Assembly (NCBI GenBank): GCA_014529385.2
Contig: CM043959.1
Coordinates: 51,637,253-51,701,252 of the forward strand
Reading direction: 5' to 3'
Source: Adiantum capillus-veneris
Taxonomy: Eukaryota > Streptophyta > Polypodiopsida > Polypodiales > Pteridaceae
DNA: 64,000 nt
Shown here: positions 1-13,056 of the stretch, one piece after another
How positions within the stretch are numbered: the stretch's first letter is position 1
Layout: every line of letters starts with the position of its first letter
Notes under the pieces: model-generated
What the model saw: only the letters and a program-made list of their open reading frames with translations
What the model was told of the DNA's origin: nothing
Databases searched by the model: none
Position numbers and translations under genes: made by a program

Positions 1-249
1 ATAGGCCTTAGTACTTTTCAGCTCTTTGCTCATGGAGTAGCCTTAGACGTTCACTATCGTGAATATTTTAGGGTGGTGCAAATTGATGCCATCACCTATT
101 TGTTGCTATTTGTTGACCAGTACCAATATCCTCATTGATTTTTATTTCGCTTTTATAAGAAATCTACCAAGATCCCAAAAGACAAATTGATCTCATGAAT
201 GTATGCAAGAAGTTTTTTTTGTGTCAACTAATTCATGTTTGTCTCACTG

Positions 250-251
<2 letters not shown>
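1..251. other. unassigned AT-rich DNA
   Basis: I see no gene, known repeat or RNA signal in this leading stretch. It ends in the first long (CT)n tract. Confidence 0.4.

Positions 252-319
<68 letters not shown>
252..319 (+). repeat. (CT)n microsatellite, about 34 units
   Basis: An uninterrupted CT dinucleotide run. It is the first of about ten such tracts in the first 4.5 kb, all with CT on the plus strand. Confidence 0.97.
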
Positions 320-320
<1 letters not shown>

Positions 321-322
<2 letters not shown>

Positions 323-720
323 ATGTGATCTTGAAAGCTTCTCCCAGTATTTACAAGTTGACATGCGAAGAAGCTTTAGACTCTTTTTGGTAGATGCAAT
401 TTAGAGGCCTTTTGTAGATGGTGTTGATGCGTAAGAGCGAAGATTTCTTTGTTTGTGCTTAAAGAAGGAGGGAGAAATCAAACTAGAGTTTGAAGAAAAG
501 AACCCACAATGTCTGTGATCCTTGAACTAGACTCAACAAATTGAAATTCTCTCTACTCCAACCCCCTCAGAAAACTAGTAGATCTTGAGCGTGGCTCTAT
601 TCATTGCCCTATCTATATATGCATCTCACCAACAACAACATGTGATCCTAATGCCAATTCTATTTCCATATACATCAATGTGTGTGACTTTGGTATCCTT
701 GTGCCATTGGAAAAGGGAGC

Positions 721-722
<2 letters not shown>
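321..722. other. no recognisable gene
   Basis: Only short chance frames are present. The sequence may be an upstream part of the LINE fragment that follows, but I cannot match it to a domain. Confidence 0.35.

Positions 723-723
<1 letters not shown>

Positions 724-760
<37 letters not shown>
724..760 (+). repeat. (CT)n microsatellite
   Basis: Pure CT run of about 37 bp just before the recognisable LINE-like frame. Confidence 0.95.
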
Positions 761-762
<2 letters not shown>

Positions 763-1400
763 GCAAGAGCAAAATACTAAGTTCGGGGTGGATGCTTGAC
801 ATCAAGAAATGGTTTGGAAGATGGGATGCATGTCACTTGGACAAGGATGCGTTGATCGAATCCCAAGTTAATGAGGCCTTCCTACAACACCAATGTATCA
901 TGGCTTGGGAGAAATCCGGAGGTTCTCGTTTCAGCCATTACACCAGACCCATGGCCCCAAACTACAAATCTCTCTTCTTCTCCGAACGCGGTAACCGAAA
1001 CCATCCCTACATCCTTGAGCCCATCCCGTTGAGTGCAATCCATACCATTGCCTCCATTCATCTTAGCTCCCATTCTCTACGCTACGAGACAGGACGTTGG
1101 GGCACTGGCTAGGAGTCCATCGACTTTGCACCTTATGCCCTCGTCAAGTGCAAGAGAGTGAGTACCACACACTACTTGAATGCTCAGCTTTTGACCACAT
1201 TAGGTCCTCTTTTCCCCATATATGCAGCCATGAGCTCTCCTACATACCTTCCTCTCCCAACTACGATGTGGACTCTCTATTGCGACGCTCATTTCAGCCA
1301 TTTTTGACCATCGAGAGTCACTTATGACCTCCACTCACACCACATGACATCTTCATTTGGTCCCATAGGTCATATTTGACCTCCGAGGACGATAATAGAA

Positions 1401-1402
<2 letters not shown>
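761..1402 (+). pseudogene. LINE-type polymerase 3' fragment (copy 1)
   Basis: A frame from about 761 to 1112 and a second, frame-shifted one from 1097 to 1327 together resemble the C-terminal end of a non-LTR retrotransposon polymerase. The first carries DIKKWFGRWDA and, near its end, LRYETGRWG. The second carries a zinc-binding-like pattern LCTLC ... SEYHTLLEC (CxxC ... H ... C), as found after the reverse transcriptase of many LINEs. A homologous copy lies on the minus strand at 29073-29880 and shares both blocks, which supports a real repeat family. The frame breaks near 1100. Homology of both copies stops at a (CT)n or (GT)n tract. No RT or endonuclease domain is present, so this is a 5'-truncated copy. 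The LINE assignment rests on motif resemblance only. Confidence 0.6.

Positions 1403-1447
<45 letters not shown>
1403..1447 (+). repeat. (CT)n tract at the 3' end of LINE copy 1
   Basis: Pure CT run directly after the last sequence shared with the LINE copy at 29 kb, so it may be the element's 3' tail. Confidence 0.95.
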
Positions 1448-1449
<2 letters not shown>

Positions 1450-1943
1450 CAAAATCTTCTCCCTCCCTAAATTTGCCAGCCTGATAGTATCATACACATT
1501 GCAATACAATCACATGAAACTACTATCTAGACTATAACACCTATCTAATAAGGTTTGGTGAATTTCCACGATCTTGGACAGAGGGGAAACGAAGGTCACA
1601 TGTTTGTCGTATAAAAGCACAGCCACTCTCCTCAAACGTAAGAAAATTGTGAAAAAAAGGGGACCCTAGGGAGCAAGGGATACAAATGATGATGGGGTGA
1701 ACTATACCTAGGGCCATGGCATCCATTCATGCACATTACATCCTCAATTCACCTCCTACCTTGTTTCCCTACATACTATTAAAAAAAAGGGGTTGATTGG
1801 CCTTGGCCTTTTTCTTCTTTTTGCCTCTTTCCAACCAAGGAGAGAGCCATCTCAAAAAGGATCCCAACTAGTGGAAAAAATTCCATATGTGATACTCAAT
1901 GCAGCTAAGTCACACAGGAGCTCAATTTATCCATCCCTTACCC

Positions 1944-1948
<5 letters not shown>
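1448..1948. other. unassigned spacer
   Basis: No frame with a recognisable domain on either strand, and no repeat structure that I can see. Confidence 0.35.

Positions 1949-1949
<1 letters not shown>

Positions 1950-1988
<39 letters not shown>
1950..1988 (+). repeat. (CT)n microsatellite
   Basis: Pure CT run of about 39 bp. Confidence 0.95.
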
Positions 1989-2066
1989 AGCCCCATGCAC
2001 CACGACAAGGGGCTCAGGGGAAAAAAAAGGGAGAGTGGGGAGCTTCGCACATATCCACATGATACC

Positions 2067-2068
<2 letters not shown>

Positions 2069-2107
<39 letters not shown>
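2069..2107 (+). repeat. (GT)n microsatellite
   Basis: Pure GT run of about 39 bp, 80 bp downstream of a (CT)n tract. Confidence 0.95.
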
Positions 2108-2110
<3 letters not shown>

Positions 2111-2330
2111 AAAAAGGCAAACCCTTTGATGGAGATTAAAAAAAAAATCCATAAATAGTATGTAGCCACTATTTTTTTGAGAAAATCTAAAAGGGAGAAT
2201 CTTAATAAAATCCATTAAGATTTTGTTCCCCACTTTTTATAACCCCCCCTTCTCTCTCTCATCATGCATGCAATAAACAAAGTCTCTAAACTCTCTCTTT
2301 GCATTTTAAAAACCTCTCTCTCTCTCATGT

Positions 2331-2333
<3 letters not shown>

Positions 2334-2390
<57 letters not shown>
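2334..2390 (+). repeat. (CT)n microsatellite
   Basis: Pure CT run of about 57 bp. The block just before it (about 2226-2333) is repeated at about 3184-3290, also ahead of a CT tract. Confidence 0.95.
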
Positions 2391-2391
<1 letters not shown>

Positions 2392-2549
2392 AAGGTGCAG
2401 CACGTCTGTGATGACTATATGGCAATTCATGTGATGTAGCCCTTCTCAACAAGACTATTTGCCACCACATCCACATCTAGTAGTGCCACCACCATTCTCA
2501 AGTGCAAAAATTGCTATGGGTAGGGGCTATAACTTTTTTTTTTGAGAGG

Positions 2550-2552
<3 letters not shown>

Positions 2553-2597
<45 letters not shown>
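2553..2597 (+). repeat. (CT)n microsatellite
   Basis: Pure CT run of about 45 bp immediately before copy 1 of the 455-bp core repeat. Confidence 0.95.
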
Positions 2598-2600
<3 letters not shown>

Positions 2601-2609
2601 TTGCTTCTA

Positions 2610-3183
<574 letters not shown>

Positions 3184-3287
3184 CCCACTTTTTATTCTCT
3201 CTCTCATCTTCTCTCTCATCATTCATGCAATAAAAAAAGTCTCTAAACTCTGTCTTTTCATTTTAAAAACCTCTCTCTCGCTCATGT

Positions 3288-3290
<3 letters not shown>

Positions 3291-3338
<48 letters not shown>
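3291..3338 (+). repeat. (CT)n microsatellite
   Basis: Pure CT run of about 48 bp just before core copy 2. Confidence 0.95.
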
Positions 3339-3341
<3 letters not shown>

Positions 3342-3347
3342 CTTCTA

Positions 3348-3805
3348 GAAAACATGTGATGAACAGGTGGCAGAAAGTGTTGCCACCCAACTCTTAACAA
3401 TGCATGGTCAAATAAAAGGGCAAGGTAAGTTTTTTAATGTTGTGAAGCAGACAAGGTGAGTCGCCGTTTGTGCCCTTCGCAGGGCTTGGAAGGGTGGCCT
3501 CCACCATTTCCAAAAAAAAGGGCCTGGCAAAGGAACGTTAAAAAAACAGGGGTTGGAGATGCCTGATGCCTCACCCTAGAACCTTCCGCCCTCCAAGCGT
3601 TAAGCACCCTCGACCTCCAGTTGGCCCCATCCAGGCCCCGGCCTACCGTAGAACCCTTTTTTTTCACCCGCGATGACATAGACTTGCAAGCAACAGAGCT
3701 CCAAGCAGAGAAACTCCATAAATCCTAGAGAGAGTTTTTTTAACTTCCCTCAAAGGATATGCAACGGCATAGATCCTTTGAGGGAGGTTTTTTCTTTTTT
3801 TAAAT
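3348..3805. repeat. 455-bp core repeat, copy 2
   Basis: Second direct copy, close in sequence to copy 3. It holds a perfect 13-bp stem (TCCCTCAAAGGAT pairing with ATCCTTTGAGGGA) at 3746-3785, with an inner ATGC/GCAT stem. A short interrupted CT tract follows at 3806-3833. Confidence 0.8.
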
Positions 3806-3845
3806 TCTCTCTCTCTGTCTCTCTCTCTCTCTCATCTTTCTTCTA

Positions 3846-4445
<600 letters not shown>

Positions 4446-4985
4446 ACCAAATTCCAAAGTGAATAGGCATGCCAAAAGGCTTAAATAAAGGGAATTTGCC
4501 AAGTTTTGGGAAGGAAAAAGGAGGGAAGCTCACATGTGGAAGAGGGTTGCCAAGCAAATTTTGACATTGCATAGAGGTTGCATGCAGCTGGCTTGCACAC
4601 CTAGAGAATAAGGCAGGGAGAAGGAAACATTGCAAAGCCAGAGAAGGTATAGGTGGAGGGAGAGAAGGTGAGCATCATGAGAGGAGCTCTATGGCAAGAG
4701 GACTTGGATGGTATGTGAGAAAGGACGGAGGGCTTGACAGAACATAGGCACCAACGGCCGAGGAGAGAGGCTTTTTTTTTAAACATAAGGTGTCGCTTGC
4801 TAAGCAGCGAACCCAGTGTGGCATGGTTGCTTATACCGCACGAAGGAAAATAAGGGAAAAGGGCCCAATACAAACATGGTGTCCATTGATTTACTGGTAG
4901 CAGAGGAAGCAATAGCAAAAGCACCTAACTCTGCTAATTCACAAGTCCAATTGATCACCCATTCGGGAAAGCAAGTTCATCCGAG
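4446..4985. other. unassigned spacer
   Basis: No recognisable coding signal or repeat. It could hold the eroded 5' end of the gypsy element that follows, but I find no LTR or primer-binding site. Confidence 0.35.
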
Positions 4986-6115
4986 TTAGAAGGAAGTTTT
5001 GAAACCCACTGTTGAAGAACAAATAATTGTTTTACAAAATGCAGTAAAATGGATAGAGAAAGAATCTGTAGATCACCTCAAGTTTTCCAGGAGAGGAATT
5101 CACACAAAAATCTTGGACAAGCAGAGACAACCCCAACAGAATCATTTGCTTCCAGGAAATCGACCGCAACCATGGAAGAATAACCGTATATTGAAGTAAC
5201 CTGTGATGTTTTCGCTGAGAAACTAGTTATCACACTGACCTTAAAATGGACTCGATAAAGGGAATGACCCAGTCTAATATTCGGGCCCGTATGGTACAGT
5301 TGCCTATTGAGATCAAGATGGGAGATATGCTTCAATTGGTCCTTGCTTTCAAGAAGTAGTTAATGCATTCATCGGAAGGACCAACAAATTGTATCAAAAA
5401 AATGATTCCTTTGGCAGATGATTGAGCCCCGCTGATCATAGTGCAGCATCAAGGTAGCAACATAAAAATGTATTGGTAGTAGGTGGATTTTCCAAATTCA
5501 ATATCATTACATGGGAAACATCTAAGAAGTATAGATGGCATGAATTGGAACAAGTCCCATTTTTTGTCTGAATGGTAGATAAGAGAAGAGTCCGACCTTG
5601 AGGAATCCTGTGAGGTATCACATTTGATATTGGAGGAATCCCTTTTGCGGTATCCTTTGTGGTGTTGAATCACTATCAAATGTTGCTGGGCCGACCATGG
5701 ATGTGACAAGCCAAGGTGAAACAAATTGTACGGTCTATATCGAAGGCATTATGTGGAGAATGTCCCGGCATGGCTGAAGCTGTGAGTTAAGTTCCTATAG
5801 CGATGTTTTAGACGTGGCGGAGGAGAGTAAATTTGAATCCAAAGTGATGGATTTGTAAGCGTTATTACAACAGGAATACAAATTTGAGAAGCGAATGAAT
5901 AAGTCTAGTGAGTCAAAGAGGACAATCTAAGAAGTCAACTTCAAGACATTGGGGATAACCCCAAACTTGTCAAGACTTGTGCGAATTTGGATGAATCCTT
6001 TGGAATGGATGTGATCAAACTATTGCGGAGTTTACGGATGTGTGTGCATGGGACATTTTGAATATGAAAGATATTTACTCTAGAGTTTATCAGCATCGGA
6101 TCAATTTGAAGAAGG

Positions 6116-6814
6116 ATGCGCAAGCAAGCCAGGTATCGCATGAATCCAAATTATGGTAAGTATGTTAAAGAGGAATTGGATAGGCTGTTGAAGGTTGGAT
6201 TCCTTGTTCTAATTGATAATCCTAAATGGATCTCACCAATTGTGTTGTTTCCAAAGAAAATCAAGAAGCTAGAGATCTATGTTAACTACCAAAAGTTGAA
6301 TGCGGCTACAATATGGGATCCTTTTCAACTCCCATTTTTGGATTCTGCTTTGGATGAGGTAGCCAGTCAACAAATGTACTCTTTTGTGGATGGTTACAGA
6401 GTGGGTACAATGAGGTCCAAATGGCTGTCGGCAGATCAAGCAAATACTACATTCATAACATCATGGGGAGTCTTTGCCTGCACGATGATGTGGTTTGGAT
6501 TGAGGAATGAACCCAATACTTTTCAAAGGGATATGCAGCAGATATTTGTTCTGTATCTTAATGTTTTTATGCACATTTTTTTGGATGTTTTATTCATTTT
6601 TGGGGATAAATCAAAGCATTTGCACCATTTGCGGCTTTGTTTCAAAAAAAATCAAGAAACCAGATTGAGCCTTAATCCGATGAAATTGTGTTTGTGGTGG
6701 CCAGTGGGATGTTGTTGGGCCACGTCATCTCCAAATATGGCATTGTCATGGATCTCAGCAAGATTGCGGCCATTATGCACACACCCCGACCGGATTCACT
6801 TAAGGCAACCCTGA
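6116..6814 (+). pseudogene. gypsy reverse transcriptase fragment
   Basis: The longest open frame of the old gypsy element. It shows the usual order of RT blocks: a VNYQKLNAAT block (family: VDYRKLN), DPFQLPFLDSALD, a YSFVDGY block, WGVFACTMMWFGL (family: WGVFxxxVMPFGL) and FQRDMQQIF. The catalytic xxDD block is badly degraded: the frame reads FLDVLFIFGDKS where FxDDIxVxS is expected. The frame then drifts into unrelated sequence. This is a dead copy. It would have copied element RNA into DNA in the virus-like particle. Confidence 0.8.
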
Positions 6815-7030
6815 GGTGTCTTGGTTAGGTTCGATGACATGGCCGACATCTGCGATTTTTGGTGAATATTGTGGTGCCGCTGAATGTGATGGCACATGTG
6901 GACAACAAAGAATTTAAGTGGACTTCAGCCTATGCAATTTGGCTTTCCGCTACCTTAAACTGATGTTAACTAAAGCATCAATTCTTTTACCTCCGAATTT
7001 GGGTAAGAATTTCCATGTCTTTCGTAAGTG

Positions 7031-7440
7031 TTCTGATGCAAAATACAATCAACGGCTCCTTTAGACCGATGTATTATGCCAATAGAAGCGATAATAATTA
7101 TTTAGTGACAGAGAGAGAATGTTTGGGAATGGTGTAGTTGATCAAGAAGTTTACACACTATCTTTGTGGATACATATGATATCAGAATCGGAAGTGTTCT
7201 GATGCAAGAGACAGTCAACGGCTGGTTTAGACCGATGTATTATGCCAGTAGGAAAAATTATTCGATGACGGAGAGAGAATGTTTGGGAATGGTGTACTCG
7301 ATCAAGAAGTTTACACACTACTTGCTTGGAAAAAAATTTTATTTTCATGTTGACCACTCCGAACTGCTATTTTTGGTACGACAACAGAATTTGGTTGAGA
7401 GATTGACCAGATGGAATGATTCTGTTATAAGAATTTGAAT
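7031..7440 (+). pseudogene. gypsy RNase H fragment with internal direct duplication
   Basis: The frame at 7166-7438 carries RNase H hallmarks: YASRKNYSMTERECLGMVYS, then FTHYLLGKKFYFHVDHS and a downstream LVERLTRW. The preceding stretch 7031-7160 is a diverged copy of 7197-7320, offset by 166 bp at its start and 160 bp at its end. The RNase H core has therefore been partly duplicated in tandem. The upstream copy contains a stop, so it cannot belong to a working protein. Confidence 0.75.
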
Positions 7441-8123
7441 TTGAAGTGGTGCATCGACGTGGGGTGCAACATGTGGTGACAGACTATTTGTCATGATTGG
7501 ATTCCAAAGAAGCACCCACTGGTGTTGAGGTTGAGCTATTGGATACACATTTGGTTCAAGCAGAATCTGTAAAGGAAGTTGTACCATCTCCAAAACCTCT
7601 TCCATGGACATGGTATGAGGAGATGATGATTTTTCTTCAAGAAGGAGTTATGTCGGCCCATTTGACGATTGACCAGTGAAAGTGAGTATCACTGAAGAGT
7701 TATAGGTTCAAAATCTTATTAGGTCAGCTGTATTACATAGATCTGGTGGTCAGTTTATTACAGAGATATGTGGGGTGTACTGCTCCAATGTGTTTCGAAA
7801 CCCAAACAACAATCAATTCTTGAAGAGGCCTATAAAGACATTGCTAGGGGACATTTTTCTGGACCACTGATGGCAAGGAAGGTATTTCAAGCAGGACTAT
7901 GGTGACCAACAATTCATGCAGATGCAATGAGGTTTGCAGTGTAGTGCGATATCTGCCAATGGATTGGACAATCGACTAACAGGGATCAATTACCACTGAA
8001 TCCGATCTTGCCACTCGAACCATTTCCTTTGATTTTGAGTATGATGAGTGGGTTCAAATTGTAGCATTACATTGGGATTGTGACCAATAATCACGAGGAG
8101 AAGATCTGTTACTTTTGTAATAG

Positions 8124-8331
8124 TGATGTGTGTGAACACACTTAGGACTGCTGATGCACTTTTTCCCCTCACCAAGAGGTTTTTTTGCTCGTGCATTGTA
8201 TATATGCCCATCACTCTAGGGCTATCTTATCTTTCCATTGCACGCTAAGTAATTCACTCTCTACTGTGTGCCTTGAGCTTCCTTCATCTTCTGCAAGCTG
8301 TGTGTATTTTCCTGCAACCCTAATTCCAACA
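8124..8331 (+). repeat. 5' LTR of copia element (8.1-13.3 kb)
   Basis: Starts TGATGTGTGTGAAC, ends CCAACA and is directly repeated at 13057-13262. The shared block runs through the whole 206-208 bp with about 20 differences. Confidence 0.9.
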
Positions 8332-8333
8332 AT

Positions 8334-8345
8334 TGGTATCAAATC
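8334..8345 (+). other. primer-binding site (tRNA-iMet type)
   Basis: TGGTATCAAATC sits two bases after the LTR end. It matches the TGGTATCAGAGC complement of initiator-Met tRNA in its first eight bases. Confidence 0.75.
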
Positions 8346-8694
8346 AAGTTGCGTCCTCACGAGCTTAGTCGCCAGCAGCTTCAGCACACGCTTGCTTACT
8401 TTCTCCAATTTTTGTGAGCTTTGGTGAGCGTGATCAAGTGGACAAATAATTTGGGATAGCTTGTAGAGCTTGGTCTGCTTATATTTTTATTCGGGTTGAT
8501 TTCAACCTCCGTCTTTCCACTACAAGTAGTGCTGCCAGGTATTTTTGTCATTTTGTGCAGAATTTTTGTGAATGCCATTTTCTGCATAATAGGTCCCTTG
8601 CAATCTTCTACGGGTTTTTCTATATAGCACGTGCTGGTCTCACTTCATTTCTCCTCTTTTCAAGCAGTTTTCACATTAGGTGCAGACATTTTCC

Positions 8695-9660
8695 ATGGCT
8701 GACAACAACATAGATGTGTTCAAGATGTTTGTTGCCAAGGCCAGATTGGATGGGGACAATTACCCTATGTGGGCTTACATGATGCAACATGTCCTTGTGT
8801 CAAAGGGTGTTTGGAATATTGTGCAGGGCATTGATGTACGCCCTAGTTGTGAGGATGTAAGCGATGTTGAGGATGTTGCAGGTTTTGGTGGCAGGATTGT
8901 TGTTGTTGCTAGAGCTATTTTGCCTACTGGTGAGCAAGCTTGTTGGGATGTGAAAGATGCACAAGCTCATGCATTGACTGCATTTTCTGTAAAGCGCACT
9001 ATTACTCCTCACATTCATTCAACAAAATCTACAAAACAGGGTTGGGATATTTTGGCTGTTCTATATGAAAGTCGCACTGAGGTAAAAATTCCATTTCTAC
9101 GTAAAGAGATAGAGTCAAAGATTATGCATGAGGAATATGAAATGGACACTTTTCTTGCTAGTGTCAAGGATACAAATGAGCAACTTATTTCTGCAGCAGG
9201 AGAAGTCATTTTTGACAGTTCCCTTGTGCAGACTGTTCTTGATACTTTGCCAAATTCTTACCAAACTTTTGCTTAGTACTTGGAGACTTATGACCCAAGG
9301 AAATCCAAAAGTTGTCAAGTTTGATGCATTATGCACATTTCTATTACAAGAGTCACTTTCCAAAAAAAAATAGGGCTAAAGAGCATGCAGTTGAACATGC
9401 TTTTATTCCTGCTCAAAGAAAAGGTGGTAACAACAATGTAACCACTTATCATGGTTCTTCTGCGAGTGGAAAATCTTTTGTTCCTAATGCTTCTAATGGC
9501 AGCATTTGTTTGGGAATTTTGGTGATAAGGGCAAAAACAAGATGCGTTGCCATTATTGTAAATCTAATGATCACTTGATCAAGCAGTGTCCAAAATTGAA
9601 GGCAAAAGAGGCTAAGAAGAAAGAGGCTGGATCATGTAGAGCAATACAAGTGCAGCTATT
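8695..9660 (+). pseudogene. copia gag (UBN2-type) with zinc knuckle, broken
   Basis: The frame opens with MADNNIDVFK and reads through a typical copia gag N-terminal region (DGDNYPMWAYMM, later a DTLPNSYQTF block) to a stop at 9274. After frame breaks, a zinc knuckle CHYCKSNDHLIKQC (CX2CX4HX4C) is encoded at about 9547-9590, followed by a lysine-rich tail. Gag would form the capsid, and the knuckle would bind element RNA. The start at 8695 is favoured over an upstream ATG at 8680 because it begins the conserved block. It is a pseudogene. Confidence 0.8.
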
Positions 9661-9782
9661 GTAGAGTCTTCTATGAAAGGAGACTGTGATGTTGATGTAG
9701 ATGCAGAGTGGGATTTTAGTGCACAGTGTACTTATGATCCTCTGTCCATTATGCATGTATGTCAGTTGCTGCAGATTCACAT

Positions 9783-11055
9783 GTGTGGTATTTTGACAGT
9801 GATGCTACAAAGCACATTACCTCATATCGTGATTTGTTTACCTCTTTTGAGTCTGTCCCTCATGGGAATTTAGTCACTTGTGCCAACAATGCCCCTTATC
9901 CAGTTTAGGGAGTTGGAAAGATTGTTCTTATTGCTGCAAATGGCAGTTCTTTCACACTTGTTGATGCATTGTATGTACCTGGGATCAAGAAGAATCTTTT
10001 GTCTGTATCTGCACTTGCTAGACTTGGACTTGTATTCAAATTTGTGGATGACAAATATACAATACATGATCTCGATTTTGGTGATGAAATTGTTGCATCT
10101 GGTATTTTATGATGTGGATTTTATAAGCTCACTTTGTATGACAAGTGTGAGCAAAATTTTTCAAATGATGTTGTGGATTCAAAGGTTGTTTCAAATGCAA
10201 AACTTTGGCATGCACGTTCTAAACATCTGAATTTTTTCCAGTTTGTTGTGTTTGCAAAAATCTGATATGGTTGCTTCTTTGCTGCCTCTTAAAGCACTTT
10301 TCAAACATGTTTGTGAAGGCTATAATTTAAGTAAGATGCAGTGTTCGAAGTTTCCAAAGGATGGTTCAGTTAGGGACACATACAAGTTACAACTTGTGTA
10401 TAGTGATTTTTGTGGGCCCATGCAAACACCGTCCTTGGCAAATTACCTTTACTTTGTGAATTTCATTGATGATTACTACAGGCATGCATGGGTGTATCCG
10501 CTTAAAGAGAAGTCTGAAGTGTTTATGTGCTTCAAACAATTTTTGGCTATGGCTAAAAATGTTTCAAAATGTACTATGGCCACCCTCCGTTTTGATCAAG
10601 GGGGGGAATATATGTCTCATGAATTTAATGCATTTTTGGCTAGTTGTGGGATAAAACACCAATGTACAGTGCCGTATACACCTCAGCAAAATGGTGTTGC
10701 TGAGAGAAAATACAGGTCTCTCGTGGAAATGGCACAATGTATAGTCAAAAGTCAAGTTTTTCTGCATTCATTTTGGCTTGAGGCTTTGAGGCTATCATGT
10801 GTGCCACTTATGTACTAACCAAGTGTCCTAAAAAAAGCTTTGCAATCTATGACTCCATATGAAGCATGGCATGATAGAAAGCCTTCTATTGAGCACATGC
10901 ATGTTTTTGGTTGTTTGGCATATGGTTTGGTGCCACAAACACAACATAGAAAAGTGAATAATAAGGTTGTCAAATGTATTTTTGTTGGTTATAGTGCTGA
11001 AAGCAAAGGTTACAGGTTGTATCATCCACAAACAAAGCGTATCTTGGTCTCATGA
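9783..11055 (+). pseudogene. copia protease and integrase, broken
   Basis: A protease-like block WYFDSDATKHIT (family: DSGA[ST]) is at about 9785; the active-site Gly is replaced by Asp. A gag-pre-integrase region follows, then the integrase core at 10243-10818 with DFCGPM, LRFDQGGEY and NGVAERKYRS, which contain the D, D and E catalytic positions. The C-terminal part at 10840-11055 has MTPYEAWHDRKP and FGCLAY. Stops and shifts separate the pieces. The integrase would insert element cDNA. Confidence 0.85.
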
Positions 11056-11295
11056 GATGTTGTGTTTGTGAAAGATTTTGTTCATCCCTTGATATCATGT
11101 ACTAGAGACAATAATGCAAGCTCACATGACATTTATGACACTTTGTTGCCTCTTTTTAGTGGTGGAAGTTCGAATGTAAATTCTAATGAAGAAAATGTAC
11201 ATCCTATGGGGGTTTCTAAAAATGTTACAGATTAGCCTATTAATGATGTAGATGTTCTTGATGAGGAAAGGCCTGAGAATGAGTAGGCTAGAGGT

Positions 11296-12957
11296 ATGCC
11301 AAAATGGCTGGTGCATACTTTGCGTGACAATAAATTGGGGCCACCTTTTTCTAGTCATACTCGTTCAGGTTCTCACCATGCATCTTATGCATCAAATTGT
11401 TATGCTTTGGCTATGTCTAACTTATGTAATGTTGAGGAACCTCTATCTTTTGATGAAGCACAAAATTCAAAAAATTGGATGGTTGCCATGCAATCTGAAT
11501 AAGATGCACTTATAGAAAATGACACATGGACTTTATCTGATTTGCCTCTTGGCAAAAAGGCCATTGGTACGAAGTGGGTTTATAAGTTGAAACAGAAGCC
11601 GGATGGTGAGATTACCGCTATAAGGCTTGACTTGTTGCAAAGGGTTATGCAAAGTAGACAAGGCATAAATTATGAAGAGACTTTTACTCCCACTTGTCGT
11701 ATGTCTACTGTGCATTTTCAATGTGTATTGGTAGCTTGGGATGTATATCAATTATACATTGTTACTGCTTTCTTGAATGTGTTATGTTTGAGGAAGTTTA
11801 TGTAACATAGCCTCGTGGTTTTGTCATTAAAGGGCAAGAAGATAAAGTGTACAAATGTAAGAAAGTTTGTATGGGCTAAAGCAATCTCCTCGTGCTTGGT
11901 ATGAGAAGGCTGACACCCATTTGGTCAAATGAGGCTTTTGTAACAATCCGACAGAAAGCACATTGTATGTAAAGGGTGTGGGTGATGTACTTCTCATTGG
12001 TTTTCTCTATGTGGATGATTTGCTAGTCACTCTACCAAATGAAAGAAATATTGCTGAATTTAAGGCTGATTTGAATGCTTCTTTCAAGATGAAAGATTTA
12101 AGAATGTTTCATCATTACTTGGGTATACAATTTAAGCAGTGTGATGGTGGTATTGCCTTGTGTCAGACAAGTTACATAGAGACATTGCTATGTAAGTTTG
12201 GACTTGAGGATTACAAACCTATTGCCACTCCCATGGAAATAGGTTTAAAATTCTTCATGATGCTGGTGATCTTGCCGATGTCACTCTTTACCAAACTGAC
12301 ATTGGCTGCCTTATTTATGTATAAAAGACAAAGTCAGATATTCAGTTTGTAATCTCATAAGTCAGCAGATTCATGCATAGCCCAGGGTGTAAACATTGGC
12401 AGGCTGTCAAGAAGTTTTTTGACTATTTGAGTGGTACTTTACATCTTGGCTTGTTTTATCCCAAGGGGGATCATTGTTGCCAAATTTACATGCTTTTATG
12501 GACTCAGATTGGGCTGGTTGTTTTGACACGCGAGTGTCCATAAGTGGTTTTAGTTTCATGCTCGATAGTTCATGTATATCATGGTTGAGAAATAAGCAAC
12601 CTACATGGCCACTTCCAGTCGTGAGGTTGAGTATAGCGCAGTCTTCACAACTACGATTGAGTGTGTATGGCTCACACACCTTATGACTGATTTGGGTGTG
12701 GGACAAGACATTGCCAATACTATCTACACTAACAATCAGAGTGCATTGGCAGTTGCAAGAACCCAGTTTTTCATGCTCGCACAAAGCACATTGAGGTGCA
12801 TTACCACTATGTCAAGGAGAGGCTCTCAACAGGAGAGATCAACTTGGCTTATGTGCCAACACAGGAAAACCTTGCAGATCTTTTCACAAAGGCATTGCCT
12901 CATGAGAAGTTTGAAGCTTTCCACAAAGATTTGGGCTTACTCCCCTTTGTGGACTAA
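11296..12957 (+). pseudogene. copia reverse transcriptase and RNase H, broken
   Basis: RT blocks are GKKAIGTKWVYKLK at about 11550, a YEETFTP block at about 11670 and FLYVDDLLVT at about 12005, with the catalytic YVDD intact. RNase H blocks are MDSDWAGC at about 12498 and ATSSREVEYSA at about 12606. In a shifted frame come HARTKHIEVHYHYVKERL and a terminal LADLFTKALP, ending near 12957. At least four frame breaks occur. The order RT then RNase H after integrase defines the copia superfamily. Confidence 0.85.
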
Positions 12958-13056
12958 TAATGTCCTTAAGGCATGGCACTTCCCTATACTCTATGTGTTA
13001 GGTCTCGTTCACCGCATCACTCCCATGGGTGATTTATTACCATATACATGTGGTAG

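Larger units (their letters stand above)
4990..8110 (+). mobile_element. decayed Ty3/gypsy retrotransposon
   Basis: Fragments in the expected gag-protease-RT-RNase H-integrase order lie on the plus strand. A protease end (LLGRPWM) is near 5680-5700, RT at 6116-6815, RNase H at 7020-7440, and an integrase zinc-finger-like stretch (CQWIGQSTNRDQLPLNP ... LPLEPF) at about 7950-8030. All frames are interrupted by stops and shifts. I found no LTRs. The 3' part is cut off by the copia element starting at 8124. Confidence 0.8.
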
